A stretch of DNA of 20,055 bases, taken from positions 114,241,584-114,261,638 of the forward strand of contig JBOZIK010000001.1 in assembly GCA_051453625.1 (NCBI GenBank), written 5' to 3'. Under the pieces are notes generated by a model. The model ran no database searches. It was not told where the DNA came from and saw only the letters and a list, made by a program, of their open reading frames with translations. The translations under genes and the position numbers were made by a program. Of this stretch, positions 7,859 to 17,324 are shown in pieces. Source of the DNA: Welwitschia mirabilis (lineage: Eukaryota; Gnetophyta; Gnetopsida; Welwitschiales). How positions within the stretch are numbered: the stretch's first letter is position 1; every line of letters starts with the position of its first letter.

Positions 7859-10189
7859 CTTTTACTCTAATATGCAATTGTGTTTACGCTTGAATTTTTA
7901 TATATCTAGTCCCTTAAAATTTAGTAAACAATATATTTTAAGATATAAATACTATGTTTATTATTGAAATGTTGTTAACTAAGTTTTACCCTTATAATTT
8001 TCAAAAGGTTATTAAAAAGTACTAATGCTTGAAACCCTAGTTATAACTTATCTTAAGCTTTCCAACTTTCACAAAAGCTGAATAGCCAAATAGGACTAGT
8101 TCCACTATCCAACCACTAATGCCACTGATGTCTTGGGAGAGATGGATCCTAGAAGAAATGGATTGCTATAGTGGATAAATTGCCAAATTAACCTTAAGGT
8201 AGGGATCTAAAGTTAATCTGAAAGCCCAAGTATTGAACTAAAACTTAAAAAACACTAAAGGATTACACATCTAAATCCCATGGTCCAAGGACATTTATCA
8301 ATGGTTATTTGTTATTAAGATGGACATAGCATTTAAGTACTGATATAATCAATAATCCTAATCAAGGTTGTAAAATCAAATCTTACCTTAAGGGTTAAAG
8401 ACCTTTACAGATCTTTACATCTTGACGATGCTTGCTATGATTTGCTATATAATGTATTTAATAACATTCCTTAGCTTCTCAATAGTAAACCATTCTGAAA
8501 TATGCAAAAATGAAGATACTTAACAATTATAGTATATTATGCTAATAATATCATTATTCATAAAGGGTGGAAAAATTATGCAAACTTAGTAATCAAAAAT
8601 GTATAATAATAGTTAAGTAAAAGATTTAAGATATCAGATTAATACATTAGAATTAGCACTGTACATTGCAATTATGATGTAAACTAATAAAAATTATCTT
8701 AATGTAGTAAATCCACCTATTCTCAAATTTGAACCAATATAGATCTTAATAAAGTCTTGTGAAAATAGTTATTAATCTCAAATAACAATTTGTATGCAAT
8801 GAAAAATCAATGTAAATCTTTCTTGAAGCTAATGTTTGTAACTAGTTTAATACTAGGATTCTCGACATTGTCAAGTCATTTTAACGTTCATAGATTCTAC
8901 AATTAGTCATGAAAGTGAAAGAAAAGAAACTTAATTAATGAATTACTTGCTAGAGATAAGATTAAGAGCTATTTTTATAAATTATGAAAGCAAATAATGT
9001 ATGAAAAATACAACCATAATAGTAAATCAAACATAATTGTAAAATAAAGGAAGATGCCTTATTATTTAATGTTGGATAAATGATACTACATATAAAATAA
9101 ATATATTAATCTAGTCATAAGAGAAAAGTAATGGGCTAAGCCCTAAAAGTCTACTTAGAAATCAATGGCTTATAAGAATGCATGAGTTATAATGTATGTG
9201 TATTTAGTTTTAAATCTTAATGCAATGATGTAAATAGGTGATGGTGGCCTTCATTTACTAGTAATAAGAATAGGAGATATCTTAGGAAAATTCATTAGTT
9301 AGGGCTAAGGTTGCAGTTAACAAGATTGATTCAATTCGATCAAATTACATCTCAATAACTAAAAGCCTAAAGTTCAATTAGTAATGAGCCTTCTCAAGTA
9401 AATGAATCAGATTGCACTAAAAGTCAAAACATGTAGTATTCAATTAGTTGAGCTTCAGTGTGAAAGTTTGAATAAGGTGGGTTTCAAACATTGGTGGCAC
9501 TAGACTATCTCACTGGAAGTGCCATTTAACTAATGAATTTAATAGTAATATTTTTGGATCTAGTTTCTTGATGCTTAATTACCTACAATTCAATAATTTT
9601 AATATAAAAGTCATAAAATTTTATAAATTAATATAAACATCACATTATAATCACAAACATGGCTAAGACACATAATACTAAAACTTAAATCAAATTTAGA
9701 GATATAATTATGGAAGTTTTACCTATTATCATACCCCCTAACTAGTATTTTATTAGTTCCTTTGCAAAAAAATGTGGGGAAAAAAAACAAAAAAAGTAAG
9801 AAGAAAAATTTGGATTAGGTATTACATTTGAACTCAAAATATAGCTTCTTTCACCATTTGTGGCTTAATTAATATTAAGTTTTCTAAAATTCTAGTCTTC
9901 TAACAATGCATAAAAAGAGTCATAACTATGAAACAAACTTTCCTCCTTCCAATCATTTTGCACATTATCCTCGATATTTGAAGTTAAAAAAAAAAAGAAA
10001 ACTAAAATAATGAAAAGAAAAAAAATATTTTCATTAAATTATTATGCATAATATATCTTAAAAGATTACATCTAGAAAAGAAAATATGGAGTTTTCATAA
10101 TAGTTCCTCCCCCCTACCTCAAAAAAGGGCTAAAACGGGCTATAGAGGTTAAAAGCAGAAAAAAGTTTAAAAGAGTTAAATTAGTTATC

Positions 10190-10265
10190 CCAACAAAAGA
10201 GGAAAAAGAAGAACTGAGGAAAAGAGACATAAGAAGAAGAAAGTAAAGAAGTAGAGGAAGAAAAA
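10190..10265 (+). other. Purine-rich plus-strand tract
   Basis: This stretch is almost all A and G on the plus strand, including AAAGAGGAAAAAGAAGAAC and AAGAAGAAGAAAGTAAAG. It could be a polypurine tract of a plus-strand element or a decayed (GAA)n tract. No matching element was identified on that strand. Confidence 0.4.
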
Positions 10266-10799
10266 CTCAATTCATCTTCTTATAAAAACAAAAAATTCTT
10301 TTATTTGAATTGACTAGTTATGATATCTTTAACCAAAAAAGACAAACATGTAATACAATGTGAATACATCTAAGGATAGAGAGAGAGAGTACAAAGAAAA
10401 AAGAAGAGAATGATAATCTTTTAAGAGGAACTTCTTCTAGAGGGTTAATTAGTAATGATGGACTATAATAGTAAGTAGGTACTTCCTTTTAAAACTTTTC
10501 ATATTATGTAGCTTAGTTAAGTTAGAGCACTTATTTCATACCTTCTTAGTAAAAGTTGTAAAAGGTGGAATTCATAATTACAATTACTGAAATGAATGGA
10601 AGAGATGATAGAGGTGGATCATCTATCACTTCTTTTTGAACTTTCTCCTTTCTAAGTTTATCTTCTTATTCTTATTGAAGTTTTTTTTGTTCGTATCCAT
10701 AAGGTATCCAATTTTTGGTAGTAGATTTAAAAACTTAGATAATTTTTCTAATAGTAATAGTTTCTATCATCTTCCTTTTCCAAAAATCATTACATTGAA

Positions 10800-11411
10800 A
10801 TCTATCATTAAGGAAGTGGAAAAGACAATTACTGACTAAATAGAATAAGGTAAAATTATTAGTATTGCCTACTACATGTTGGATCACACTAATGAGGCAT
10901 TTACACATATTGAAATTTCTATTTTTTTAGATGGCTCTAATCAAAATTAGAAGGCTTGCATAAGGATATGTTACATGAATTGTAGGAAGAACATTTCTAC
11001 TAACAAAGCAAAATAGTGATAGCTAACTTTCATAAAGATTTTTACAATGGAAGATACCCTTTTTGTTTAGCACAAAGGATGAACATTAGTATCATCATAC
11101 ACATCATCCAAGCAATAAACAAGGTAATAATTCATATTATGAAGATTAGGAATTTTTATAAATTTAGAAATAAGTATGGGAGTAATAACTTCATCCACAC
11201 CTTAAACTAGCTATGAATTTCAAGGGAATCTAAAGGAAAAAGAAGCATTTATAAAAAATTCCCTAAGTTTTCTAGGGTAGTAAAACACATTAGGTTTCTT
11301 TAGAAGATAATCCCAACCCTTAGCGAGGATTGGCATGTAGATGTTAGCATATTGATCAAGAAATAATTCAAAAATTCCTTCTTCAATGAAGTAGCACTTT
11401 CTCCCATACAT
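10800..11411 (-). pseudogene. Env-like / plant transposon-associated ORF remnant
   Basis: A 63-codon open frame at 11411-11220 contains ILAKGWDYLLKKPN and YYPRKLREFFINASFSF. The order G-W..L....P....Y...LREF..NA resembles the domain found in third-ORF (env-like) proteins of Athila-type gypsy elements and annotated as putative plant transposon protein. Further along on the same strand (about 10930-10820) one frame gives FNMCKCLISVIQHVVGNT and LFYLVSNCLF, weakly like a later part of the same protein. It lies about 1.3 kb downstream of the integrase remnant at 12679-13031 on the same strand, which is where Athila elements carry this ORF. Similarity is judged by eye from short blocks, and the frame is broken. 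It could be unrelated AT-rich sequence. Confidence 0.35.
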
Positions 11412-11841
11412 TATGGTTATGTACTACAAACTAGCACAAAATAAAAGTGGGAGGCTACAGGAGGGTGATGGCACTAGGTGATTAAAGTGATGACACCACT
11501 TAGGTGCAAAACAAGGCTTCGAAATCATGCAGAGAATAAGCAAAATAGAAGAAAATCATAGAATAGCTATAGCAAAATGGAATCATAGGTTAATAAGAGG
11601 TTTTTTTTAATATAAATCTTGAAATAAATTATGACCATATAGGAATAAAATTAATGATGTAGATTAAGTCCTTTAGGATGATGGACAAATTAAACCTTAT
11701 TAAATTAGATCTTATCATGAAGGAACCAAAGGGGATAATCATATGATAATACTATGGCATCATAAGTAACTATGAAGGAATAAATAAAATGACACATGAC
11801 ATGAGACTAAAGTGTAAAAGTTCATGAATTACTCTAACCTC

Positions 11842-11875
<34 letters not shown>

Positions 11876-12577
11876 TGTATGTGTATATATATATTTATAT
11901 ATATAGGAAAAAAGAAATCCTTTAATAGAAATCAAGAGATTAGTAAAATAAGCCAAATTAACAAAAACTAACTCTTAAGTCCATTCAATCTCTCTTTTTA
12001 TTATGCTTTCATGCTTGGAAAATATTTTTGTCATATTGATCAGCTTGAGTCTACAAATTCATTACACATCCTTTTAGTAGAATTAACGAAAACCATTAGG
12101 AAGGATTTTGGTATTTTACTACTAGAAACTATTTGTAGCTTCAATGGAGTTCTTATATTTAATAAAATATATCATTATGACTACATTGCCTATAGGTGTC
12201 CATAGTCTCAACATAGTTGAGTTAATTAAATGTTAATTAATCAAAAAAAGTTAATTATTTTTTTTTCAAAAATGTTCCAAAAAATACAAGAGTCATGGGC
12301 TCAATAGCCTAATAGGAATTATCATTCTCCCTTAAACATGTCAATTTATCCATTTAAGCACGAAAGAAACCTTAAGTTCCCTTTTGTTAGTTCTCTATTT
12401 AGGAGTAATTTAATTAAAGACTTGAATCCATTAAATCATGGAAAAAGATAAAGAATTCATGATAAACTTTAGAGCTATCAAGGAAACTAGTTAGCAAAAT
12501 CCTAAATTATTAATAATGTATAAATAGTCACTTTTAGTCATGATTAGAGAACTTCATGAAGTGATAAGCTTCCATAA
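11412..12577. other. AT-rich region with no recognisable gene
   Basis: Nothing is recognised on either strand apart from a tetranucleotide microsatellite at 11847-11882. A 64-codon plus-strand frame at 12011-12205 has no known motif. If the Athila-like interpretation is right, this is the spacer between integrase and the env-like ORF. Confidence 0.55.
11847..11905. repeat. Microsatellite (ATGT)9 followed by TA-rich repeats
   Basis: Nine perfect ATGT units occupy 11847-11882. They are flanked by TATATA on the left and by a GTATATATATATTTATATATATA tract on the right. The perfection stands out against the decayed surroundings and suggests a polymorphic, recently active microsatellite. Confidence 0.95.
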
Positions 12578-12650
12578 TAGGCTAGTGGTAAAGATTTGTT
12601 CTTTGATAATTAACTTTAACATTGTAGTGGTATTTAAATTTTTTAACTAA
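12578..12650 (+). mobile_element. Possible tRNA-derived SINE fragment
   Basis: TAGGCTAGTGGTAAAG at 12578-12593 is a good match to a tRNA-like RNA polymerase III A box (TRGYnnAGTGG type). About 35 bases later, TAGTGGTATTTAAATT sits where a B box would be, but it is a poor match to GGTTCGAAT. The body beyond is not recognisable. A chance A box is possible. Confidence 0.3.
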
Positions 12651-12678
12651 ATAAATTTAAGAGACAAGATTCAACTAA

Positions 12679-13031
12679 ATTGGTCCATTCATTTAAACAT
12701 AAGCTTTCCAAAGAAAAGGTTAAGGGGAGAGTTGCAAACAAAATTAAGTCTCCGACCTTAAAATAGAACATGTTTCTCATGAAACTCTCTTTCATTCCAT
12801 CTTTTTAAATTAAGGCCTTATTAAAACCTTCATCCCTAATTTCTTCTAACTCGTTAAGTTAAATCTTGTGACAAATCAAGGCATGTTCAAAGTTAAAATT
12901 AAAGTTGTTGATAGCCTAGTATGCTTTGTATTCAAGTCTAATAGACAAATAAAAAGGCTTATCATTGACTAACCTATAGGGTTAAATATATATCTAAAGG
13001 GATTTTATAAGATGTCTTACATGCTTATAGG
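12679..13031 (-). pseudogene. Gypsy integrase C-terminal part, Athila/Tat-like
   Basis: Minus-strand blocks in order are KTSYKIPLDIY (about 13020), PYRLVNDKPFYLSIRLEYKA, then AINNFNFNFEHA, LNELEEIRDEGFNKALI, MKESFMRNMFYFKVGDLIL and PFLWKAYV with MNGPI. This order, with the PYRLV, LE.KAY and LNELEEIR blocks, is typical of the integrase C-terminal region of Athila/Tat gypsy elements. One frame runs for about 100 codons with only a few stops. The stop after KAY stands at a usual Trp and another, before LNELEE, at a usual Gln, each one transition away. A frameshift occurs near 12740. The catalytic core upstream (above 13031) was not recognised. The sequence differs from the integrase at 6240-7450 and belongs to another element. 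Confidence 0.8.
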
Positions 13032-14350
13032 AAATATATATATTAAAAAAATGAATTTGTAATATTTTACTTATGGGTCATCTTAAGCTATTCAAACTTC
13101 ATTAGAGCTAATTATGTAAAAGGAACCAGTTCCATCTATGTTCTCAAAGACAATGGGTTTAGAAAGGAAGGGAAATATAAGCAAAGAAAAAGCTCATGAA
13201 TTAAACTTATAACCCTTGGCTACATAAGTCTACAAAGATTAATGACTACGTATCTATCTCCATCACATATCTATGTTCTATTGCCCAAGGAGATCTATTG
13301 TTACACATCTATTAATAACAAGGTTGTACAAATGAAACATATAACCCCAAGAAACACTCTATGTGTGCAAGGCCTACTTCAATGATAAATTAGAATTCAT
13401 CCTTCATTCAACATTTACCACTGAAGATTAACTTACTATTCTACATTGAATCCCACATCATAAGGTTCTAAGCTTTTTTTCTTCCTCCTTAAGTAGGAGG
13501 GAATGATTGATTCATCAGGAATCTATTTTTCCAAGCCCTAATACTTAATCTATGCTAAGTTGATATTTTTTATAGTGTTTTCATCATTGACGAATGTAGT
13601 TTGATTTGTGTTTGGAATTGCTTATTTTTCCATCCTTAATACAATTGTGATTGCTAGTTACGCAATAGTACATTTTGGATTTTTTTTCGTATTTGTCTCT
13701 TGGATCTTTTCCTTGAATGTATTAGTAGGGTTCAGATGATTTAACATTATGATAATTTTCATGCGATCCCAGTCTTTCCTATATTTTATTTAAAGACATA
13801 ACAAAGCAAATACTTGTGCTTTCATAACACTTAGAATCTGTAGGGAATAATTTATTGCTTATCTATGAATCAAGGTTGTACTTAGTATAATATTGTTTAC
13901 TTTGCCTGGGCTTACTTGATGAATTGAATACTCATTCTTGATTCCTAAGAGGTGAAATCTATAATATTCAATTCTTAATGTTTTTTTAAAAAATCTATTT
14001 CAAACCTTTTTTAATTCAAACTAAGAAACCTTGTATAAATCTTGCAAGACTCAAAATACCTTTACAATTCGTGAAAGAGAATAATAATTAGCATTAACTA
14101 TCCAATAATAGAATAACCTAGCTTAATTACTTTAGAGAATTACCTTTATATTAATAGCTAGGGCTCATCTTTTACTTTAAAGAATTACCTTTATATTGCT
14201 TGGGATTGCAATTGGTATTCCTTTGATTATTAAAGAACCATTTTCTTTGTGAATTTTTTTACTTTTGTTTTCTGGATCTAATACTATAAAAATAAAATTA
14301 AAAAAAAATATATTTTATAGGAGCTAGAAACGTCAGGATATATCTGCAAA
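13032..14350. other. AT-rich region with no recognisable gene
   Basis: The integrase core would be expected at 13032-13500 on the minus strand, but I could not find it. Beyond that, both strands show only short frames and no motifs. The only structure seen is a short duplication at 14128-14197. Confidence 0.55.
14128..14197. repeat. Short direct duplication, 25 bp
   Basis: TACTTTAGAGAATTACCTTT at 14128 recurs as TACTTTAAAGAATTACCTTT at 14173. Both continue with ATATT, giving 24 of 25 matches across a 20-bp spacer. Confidence 0.8.
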
Positions 14351-15037
14351 CATTAACCTTAGGTATATTGTGTGGAACTTCAATTCTATTTAGATATATT
14401 AGAACCTTGTTTTTCCGTCCTTTAGTTATAGAGACGCTAGGGTTAGTTTGCTTACTAAAGTTCATAGAACCTCTCCACAGCTTTTGCTATCAGTGGATCA
14501 ATTTATATTGTGGACTCAAAATTTTGAATTTTGAAAATTTTCAGAACATATTTCTTTGAATCATTCCCTCGAAAGAATTAGTTATTTGTCGATCTGAGAG
14601 GTAATTGCTAGTTGTGGATCTGACTGAGCATGCGCAACGCCTTGCCCATGCATCAATTGCAAGTACGAACAACTCGTCCTGTGATCTGTCAATTCATTTG
14701 AAACGGTATTGAGACACAGTTTCTATGTTCCCATTGCTCAAATGCTAATTTGTTGGTTGTCCCTTTGCTTTCTGGCGACGTAACTTAAAAAGGTGCCGCG
14801 CGGAGGGCAGCGGAAGGTGAGAATTTTCTGATTTTCGATAAAGATCCTTAGTTTTGATTCTCGATGAAGAACTTGATTGTCCTTTACCAAAAGAAGTTCG
14901 AATACTTTCTGATTATCTGTGAACCATAAAGATTTCTTAAATCTGATGATTATAAAGATCTGTAGCCTGTTCTATCAGAAAGAATTTCACATGTTTGGTT
15001 ATTCTTCCCCGCTTTATTTAAAACAACGTTTAATCAG
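14351..15037. other. Upstream part of the gene-like island
   Basis: From about 14580 base composition becomes more balanced than in the flanks. TTTATTTAAA at 15014-15023 could serve as a TATA box, and CATGCAT at 14647-14653 resembles a seed RY element. At 14631-14660 an 18-codon frame reads CATPCPCINCKY, a C...C.C..C pattern like a metallothionein cluster, but a stop precedes it and a stop follows. No complete gene is visible. It may hold the lost first exon and promoter of the metallothionein-like sequence. Confidence 0.35.
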
Positions 15038-15207
15038 TGTCGAGCTTTCAGTGGAGGAGGAGTTGTGCGCGCGTTCTGCAAGTGTGGAGAGCACTCCGGA
15101 TGTAATTCCTGTGCATGTTCAAAGGTGGATGAAAGAGCGGGAGGGAATCCTTCTCCCAGTGCAGTGCCGATTGTTCATGTGAAACATGTTCGTGCCGCAG
15201 GGCTTAG
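15038..15207 (+). pseudogene. Metallothionein-like, plant type 4 (Ec), frameshifted
   Basis: Plant type 4 metallothioneins are small cytosolic proteins that bind zinc and other metals through Cys clusters, mostly in seeds. One frame from 15038 reads CRAFSGGGVVRAF, then CKCGEHSGCNSCACSK (15077-15124), closely matching the central CxCGEHCxCNPCxC cluster with the third Cys as Ser and Pro as Ser. A 12-residue linker follows. Then, in another frame, 15154-15207 gives SQCSADCSCETCSCRRA and a TAG, matching the third cluster (C.C...C.C..C), with its first Cys as Ser. One frameshift in the linker is therefore needed. The first Cys cluster and a start codon are not found directly upstream; they may be in an upstream exon or lost. 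The lesions suggest a pseudogene, although a sequencing error in the linker cannot be excluded. Its GC content is higher than its surroundings. Confidence 0.65.
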
Positions 15208-15429
15208 GCCAGCCAAATCGGATTTGAGAAGCATCTTTGTGCTCGTCCCTTTGCCTGCGTTGTATAAACGTCAAAGGAGTCTGTTTCTTTCTCATTGGTC
15301 CTCACGTGAGAACTGCACGGCTTTCTTTCTGTAAACATTCTCACGATGTGTTGCATGACGTGCTCCCTGGGGTCTTTAACGACGTTGCATAAAACCTCCA
15401 TAAACATCTGTCGTTAAAGGTTTCTTTTC
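15208..15429. other. Downstream part of the gene-like island, with G-box
   Basis: This part is GC-normal and non-coding as far as I can see. It contains CATTGG (inverted CCAAT) at 15294-15299 and a perfect CACGTG G-box at 15303-15308, plus TGACGTG near 15356. These motifs are common in plant promoters, including ABA-responsive ones. If functional they could serve a gene on either strand, but no such gene is seen. Confidence 0.3.
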
Positions 15430-16049
15430 TGGTGGTCATGAAAGCATTATTTGCATTTCCCTTAAATGAGTGTCTCCTAATGATTATTCATGAATTGTAT
15501 AAATGGTAATTCAAGAAAATAAATACAGTATATATAGATGATAATAACGATAGCTTTTGCACTGAAGGAAGAGCTCTAGAAACCTTGATCAATCTTTGCT
15601 TTAAGTTTGTAGAAGATTAATAGTTAGTCTAAGCCATGTTAAAATAAAATGTTTGGATTTTTACATATTGCTTAACTTGATCAACCTTATACAAGGATTG
15701 AATATGAGAATACTATTAAGAACGCTCGACTCTTCATTATGAAAGAAGATATATGAAAACAACTTAACACAATTAAAATCAATGCATTCTTTGTTATACA
15801 ATTCTAGTCTCAAATACAATACAACACATGTATAATATGCTCTTTAAAAATGTTTGAAATATGTGCACCCTGTGTCAACTTAACGTTTTAAGCCCTTAGA
15901 CAATATACTTAGGATTAGGTCTAGAATATATGAATTTAATTACTAATACTTTTTATATAAAAGGTTTATTATGGAAGTAGGGGTAAGAGTGATGTCAAAC
16001 TTGAAATTTCTAGTGGCTATAACTCTCCTTAAGAGTAGAGTGAACATAA
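15430..16049. other. AT-rich region with no recognisable gene
   Basis: No coding frame, RNA gene or repeat motif was recognised on either strand in this stretch between the gene-like island and the SINE-like unit. Confidence 0.6.
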
Positions 16050-16216
16050 TTTTTTTGCTTAGAGGGTAAGGCAAATAGGTAGGTTGTGCCACACAGATGC
16101 CCAACACTTGGGCCTAAACAAACTTCATCTATGCTCTCTTGCTAATGCAAAGGTTTGAACCTGAGACCCCTCAGTTCATGGTGTTCCAACTTTACCATTA
16201 AGGTAAGAAGCTAAGA
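16050..16216 (-). mobile_element. tRNA-derived SINE-like element
   Basis: SINEs are short retroposons made by RNA polymerase III and moved by LINE enzymes. On the minus strand the unit starts near 16213 with TAGCTTCTTACC, then TTAATGGTAAAG (A-box region, 16201-16190), GGAACACCATGAACTGAG, and GGTTCAAACC at 16161-16152, a B box one transition from GGTTCGAACC. A-to-B spacing of about 30 bases fits a tRNA head. A non-tRNA body follows and the unit ends in a run of seven A (16056-16050). Total length of about 165 bp suits plant SINEs. Flanks share an imperfect AAGAG-TAGAG-like stretch (plus strand about 16030 and 16211) that could be a worn target-site duplication, but I do not rely on it. Confidence 0.5.
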
Positions 16217-16422
16217 GAGTATAGCCATCGTAATCGCCTAAACAAATAATTTACTTATTGCCAAGGCATATAAAATTTCTAGGAGAAAGTTTGGAGTACA
16301 TATTTTTCTCTGAGTTTCTATTTTTTAGTGGATGTGTCAATTTCAAAACCTTTAAAAACATTTTTGACAATCAATTTTTGTGATTGACCCCTACTAGTTG
16401 TTTTACATAGTTATTAGCCCTT

Positions 16423-16840
16423 ATGGATACTAATCCATATCAGCCTCCACTCCAAGGCAGTAATCACACTATTAGTAATTAAAACCCCTTGATGAACACA
16501 ACTACTTCTTTGGCTCAAGCAGGTTCATTTGCATGTGTTAATGGCTCCTAAGGGACTTTAGTGCTTAAACATCAAGGTAAACAGACCAATCTTTTTCAAT
16601 AAATATAAATTTGAATTCTTCTTATGATAAATTTCTCTATGGCTATTTTTCTATGAAATTTAAATTATGGAAAAACATATGGAATGTAAGTCATAAGTTT
16701 CCTTGTAACTATTAAAAATATCATGGAAAAGAAAATTGATCACAAATCTTGATCCTCATGTGAAAAAAAGTAGACCATCAATTATTATATATCCATTTTG
16801 CTGATGATCACAGAGTGCTCTTCTAACTTGCATAGATGAC
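16423..16840 (+). pseudogene. Possible LINE ORF1 N-terminal remnant
   Basis: From an ATG at 16423 one frame gives MDTNPYQPPLQGSNHT, TTSLAQAGSFACVNGS and TLVLKHQGKQTNLF, with two TAA or TAG-type stops between blocks. A Pro/Ser-rich start, an SxAQA block and a V.KHqGK...F block are what plant L1-type LINE ORF1 proteins show before their DUF4283 domain. Later, near 16795, another frame gives LLYIHFADDHRVLF, like the HVLI-F-D-DF part of that domain. Many stops and frame changes lie between. No endonuclease or reverse transcriptase follows before the copia LTR. Identification is from short blocks and could be wrong; a copia gag remnant is the alternative. Confidence 0.35.
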
Positions 16841-17313
16841 TAAAGCCAAACGAAAACAAGCTACTATGAAGCCATTCTAGATTATTTTCAAATTTATAGT
16901 AATTAGTTAATTGAAAGATGGACTTACATAAATAGTATGAAGCACAATGTTGTTTATTAAGAAAAGATGGAAGTGTTTTACAACAATTTTATAGATTACA
17001 AAAGTCATATTCATAGTGTTTACTAAATCTATCATTACAAGTAACAAATGAAGTATGTAATTATATAAAAATATAACACAGATGCACTTGTAAACATTTA
17101 GAAAGAGAAGCTTACTAGTTTCAGCCTAATTTTAGAGCATTTTAAAGTCTCATGTCTTTTGGTAAATCATAGTTGTAATCATTAACTTGTGTTCATTAAA
17201 AACTAAATTCCGTATTCTAAAGCACAAAAATTGTAGAAGAACATATGTTTCAATAATGATCAAAGTCCCCTTATCATCCGTGTAGTTAAGATAAAATTAA
17301 GATATCAAATGTA
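16841..17313. other. AT-rich region with no recognisable gene
   Basis: Nothing is recognised on either strand between the LINE-like remnant and the copia LTR. If the LINE call is correct, the rest of that element has been lost or truncated here. Confidence 0.55.
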
Positions 17314-17324
17314 TGTTCCAACCA

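Larger units (their letters stand above)
7451..10799. other. AT-rich region with no recognisable gene
   Basis: I scanned both strands for transposon domains, genes, tRNAs and terminal repeats and recognise none. Stops are dense in all frames and the longest frame is under 70 codons. Content is old AT-rich DNA with local features only: a tandem duplication at 7748-7858, a purine-rich stretch near 10190-10265 and a short GA run at 10377-10388. It probably represents the worn-out interior or flanks of old retroelements, but that is inference. Confidence 0.6.

Noticed and set aside
9490-9530. GGTGGCACTAGACTATC as a second primer binding site
   Set aside because: It shares only GGCACTAGA with the site at 3768-3786, and no LTR edge or gag is visible nearby.
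10636-11210. Plus-strand frames of 64-67 codons, Phe/Ile-rich
   Set aside because: They reflect AT-rich composition; no motif was seen, and the minus strand has the better match.
14919-15182. Plus-strand frame of 87 codons over the metallothionein-like region
   Set aside because: It is in a different frame from both Cys clusters and shows no motif.
15204-15407. Minus-strand frame of 67 codons
   Set aside because: No recognisable domain, and a short length expected by chance in a GC-normal stretch.
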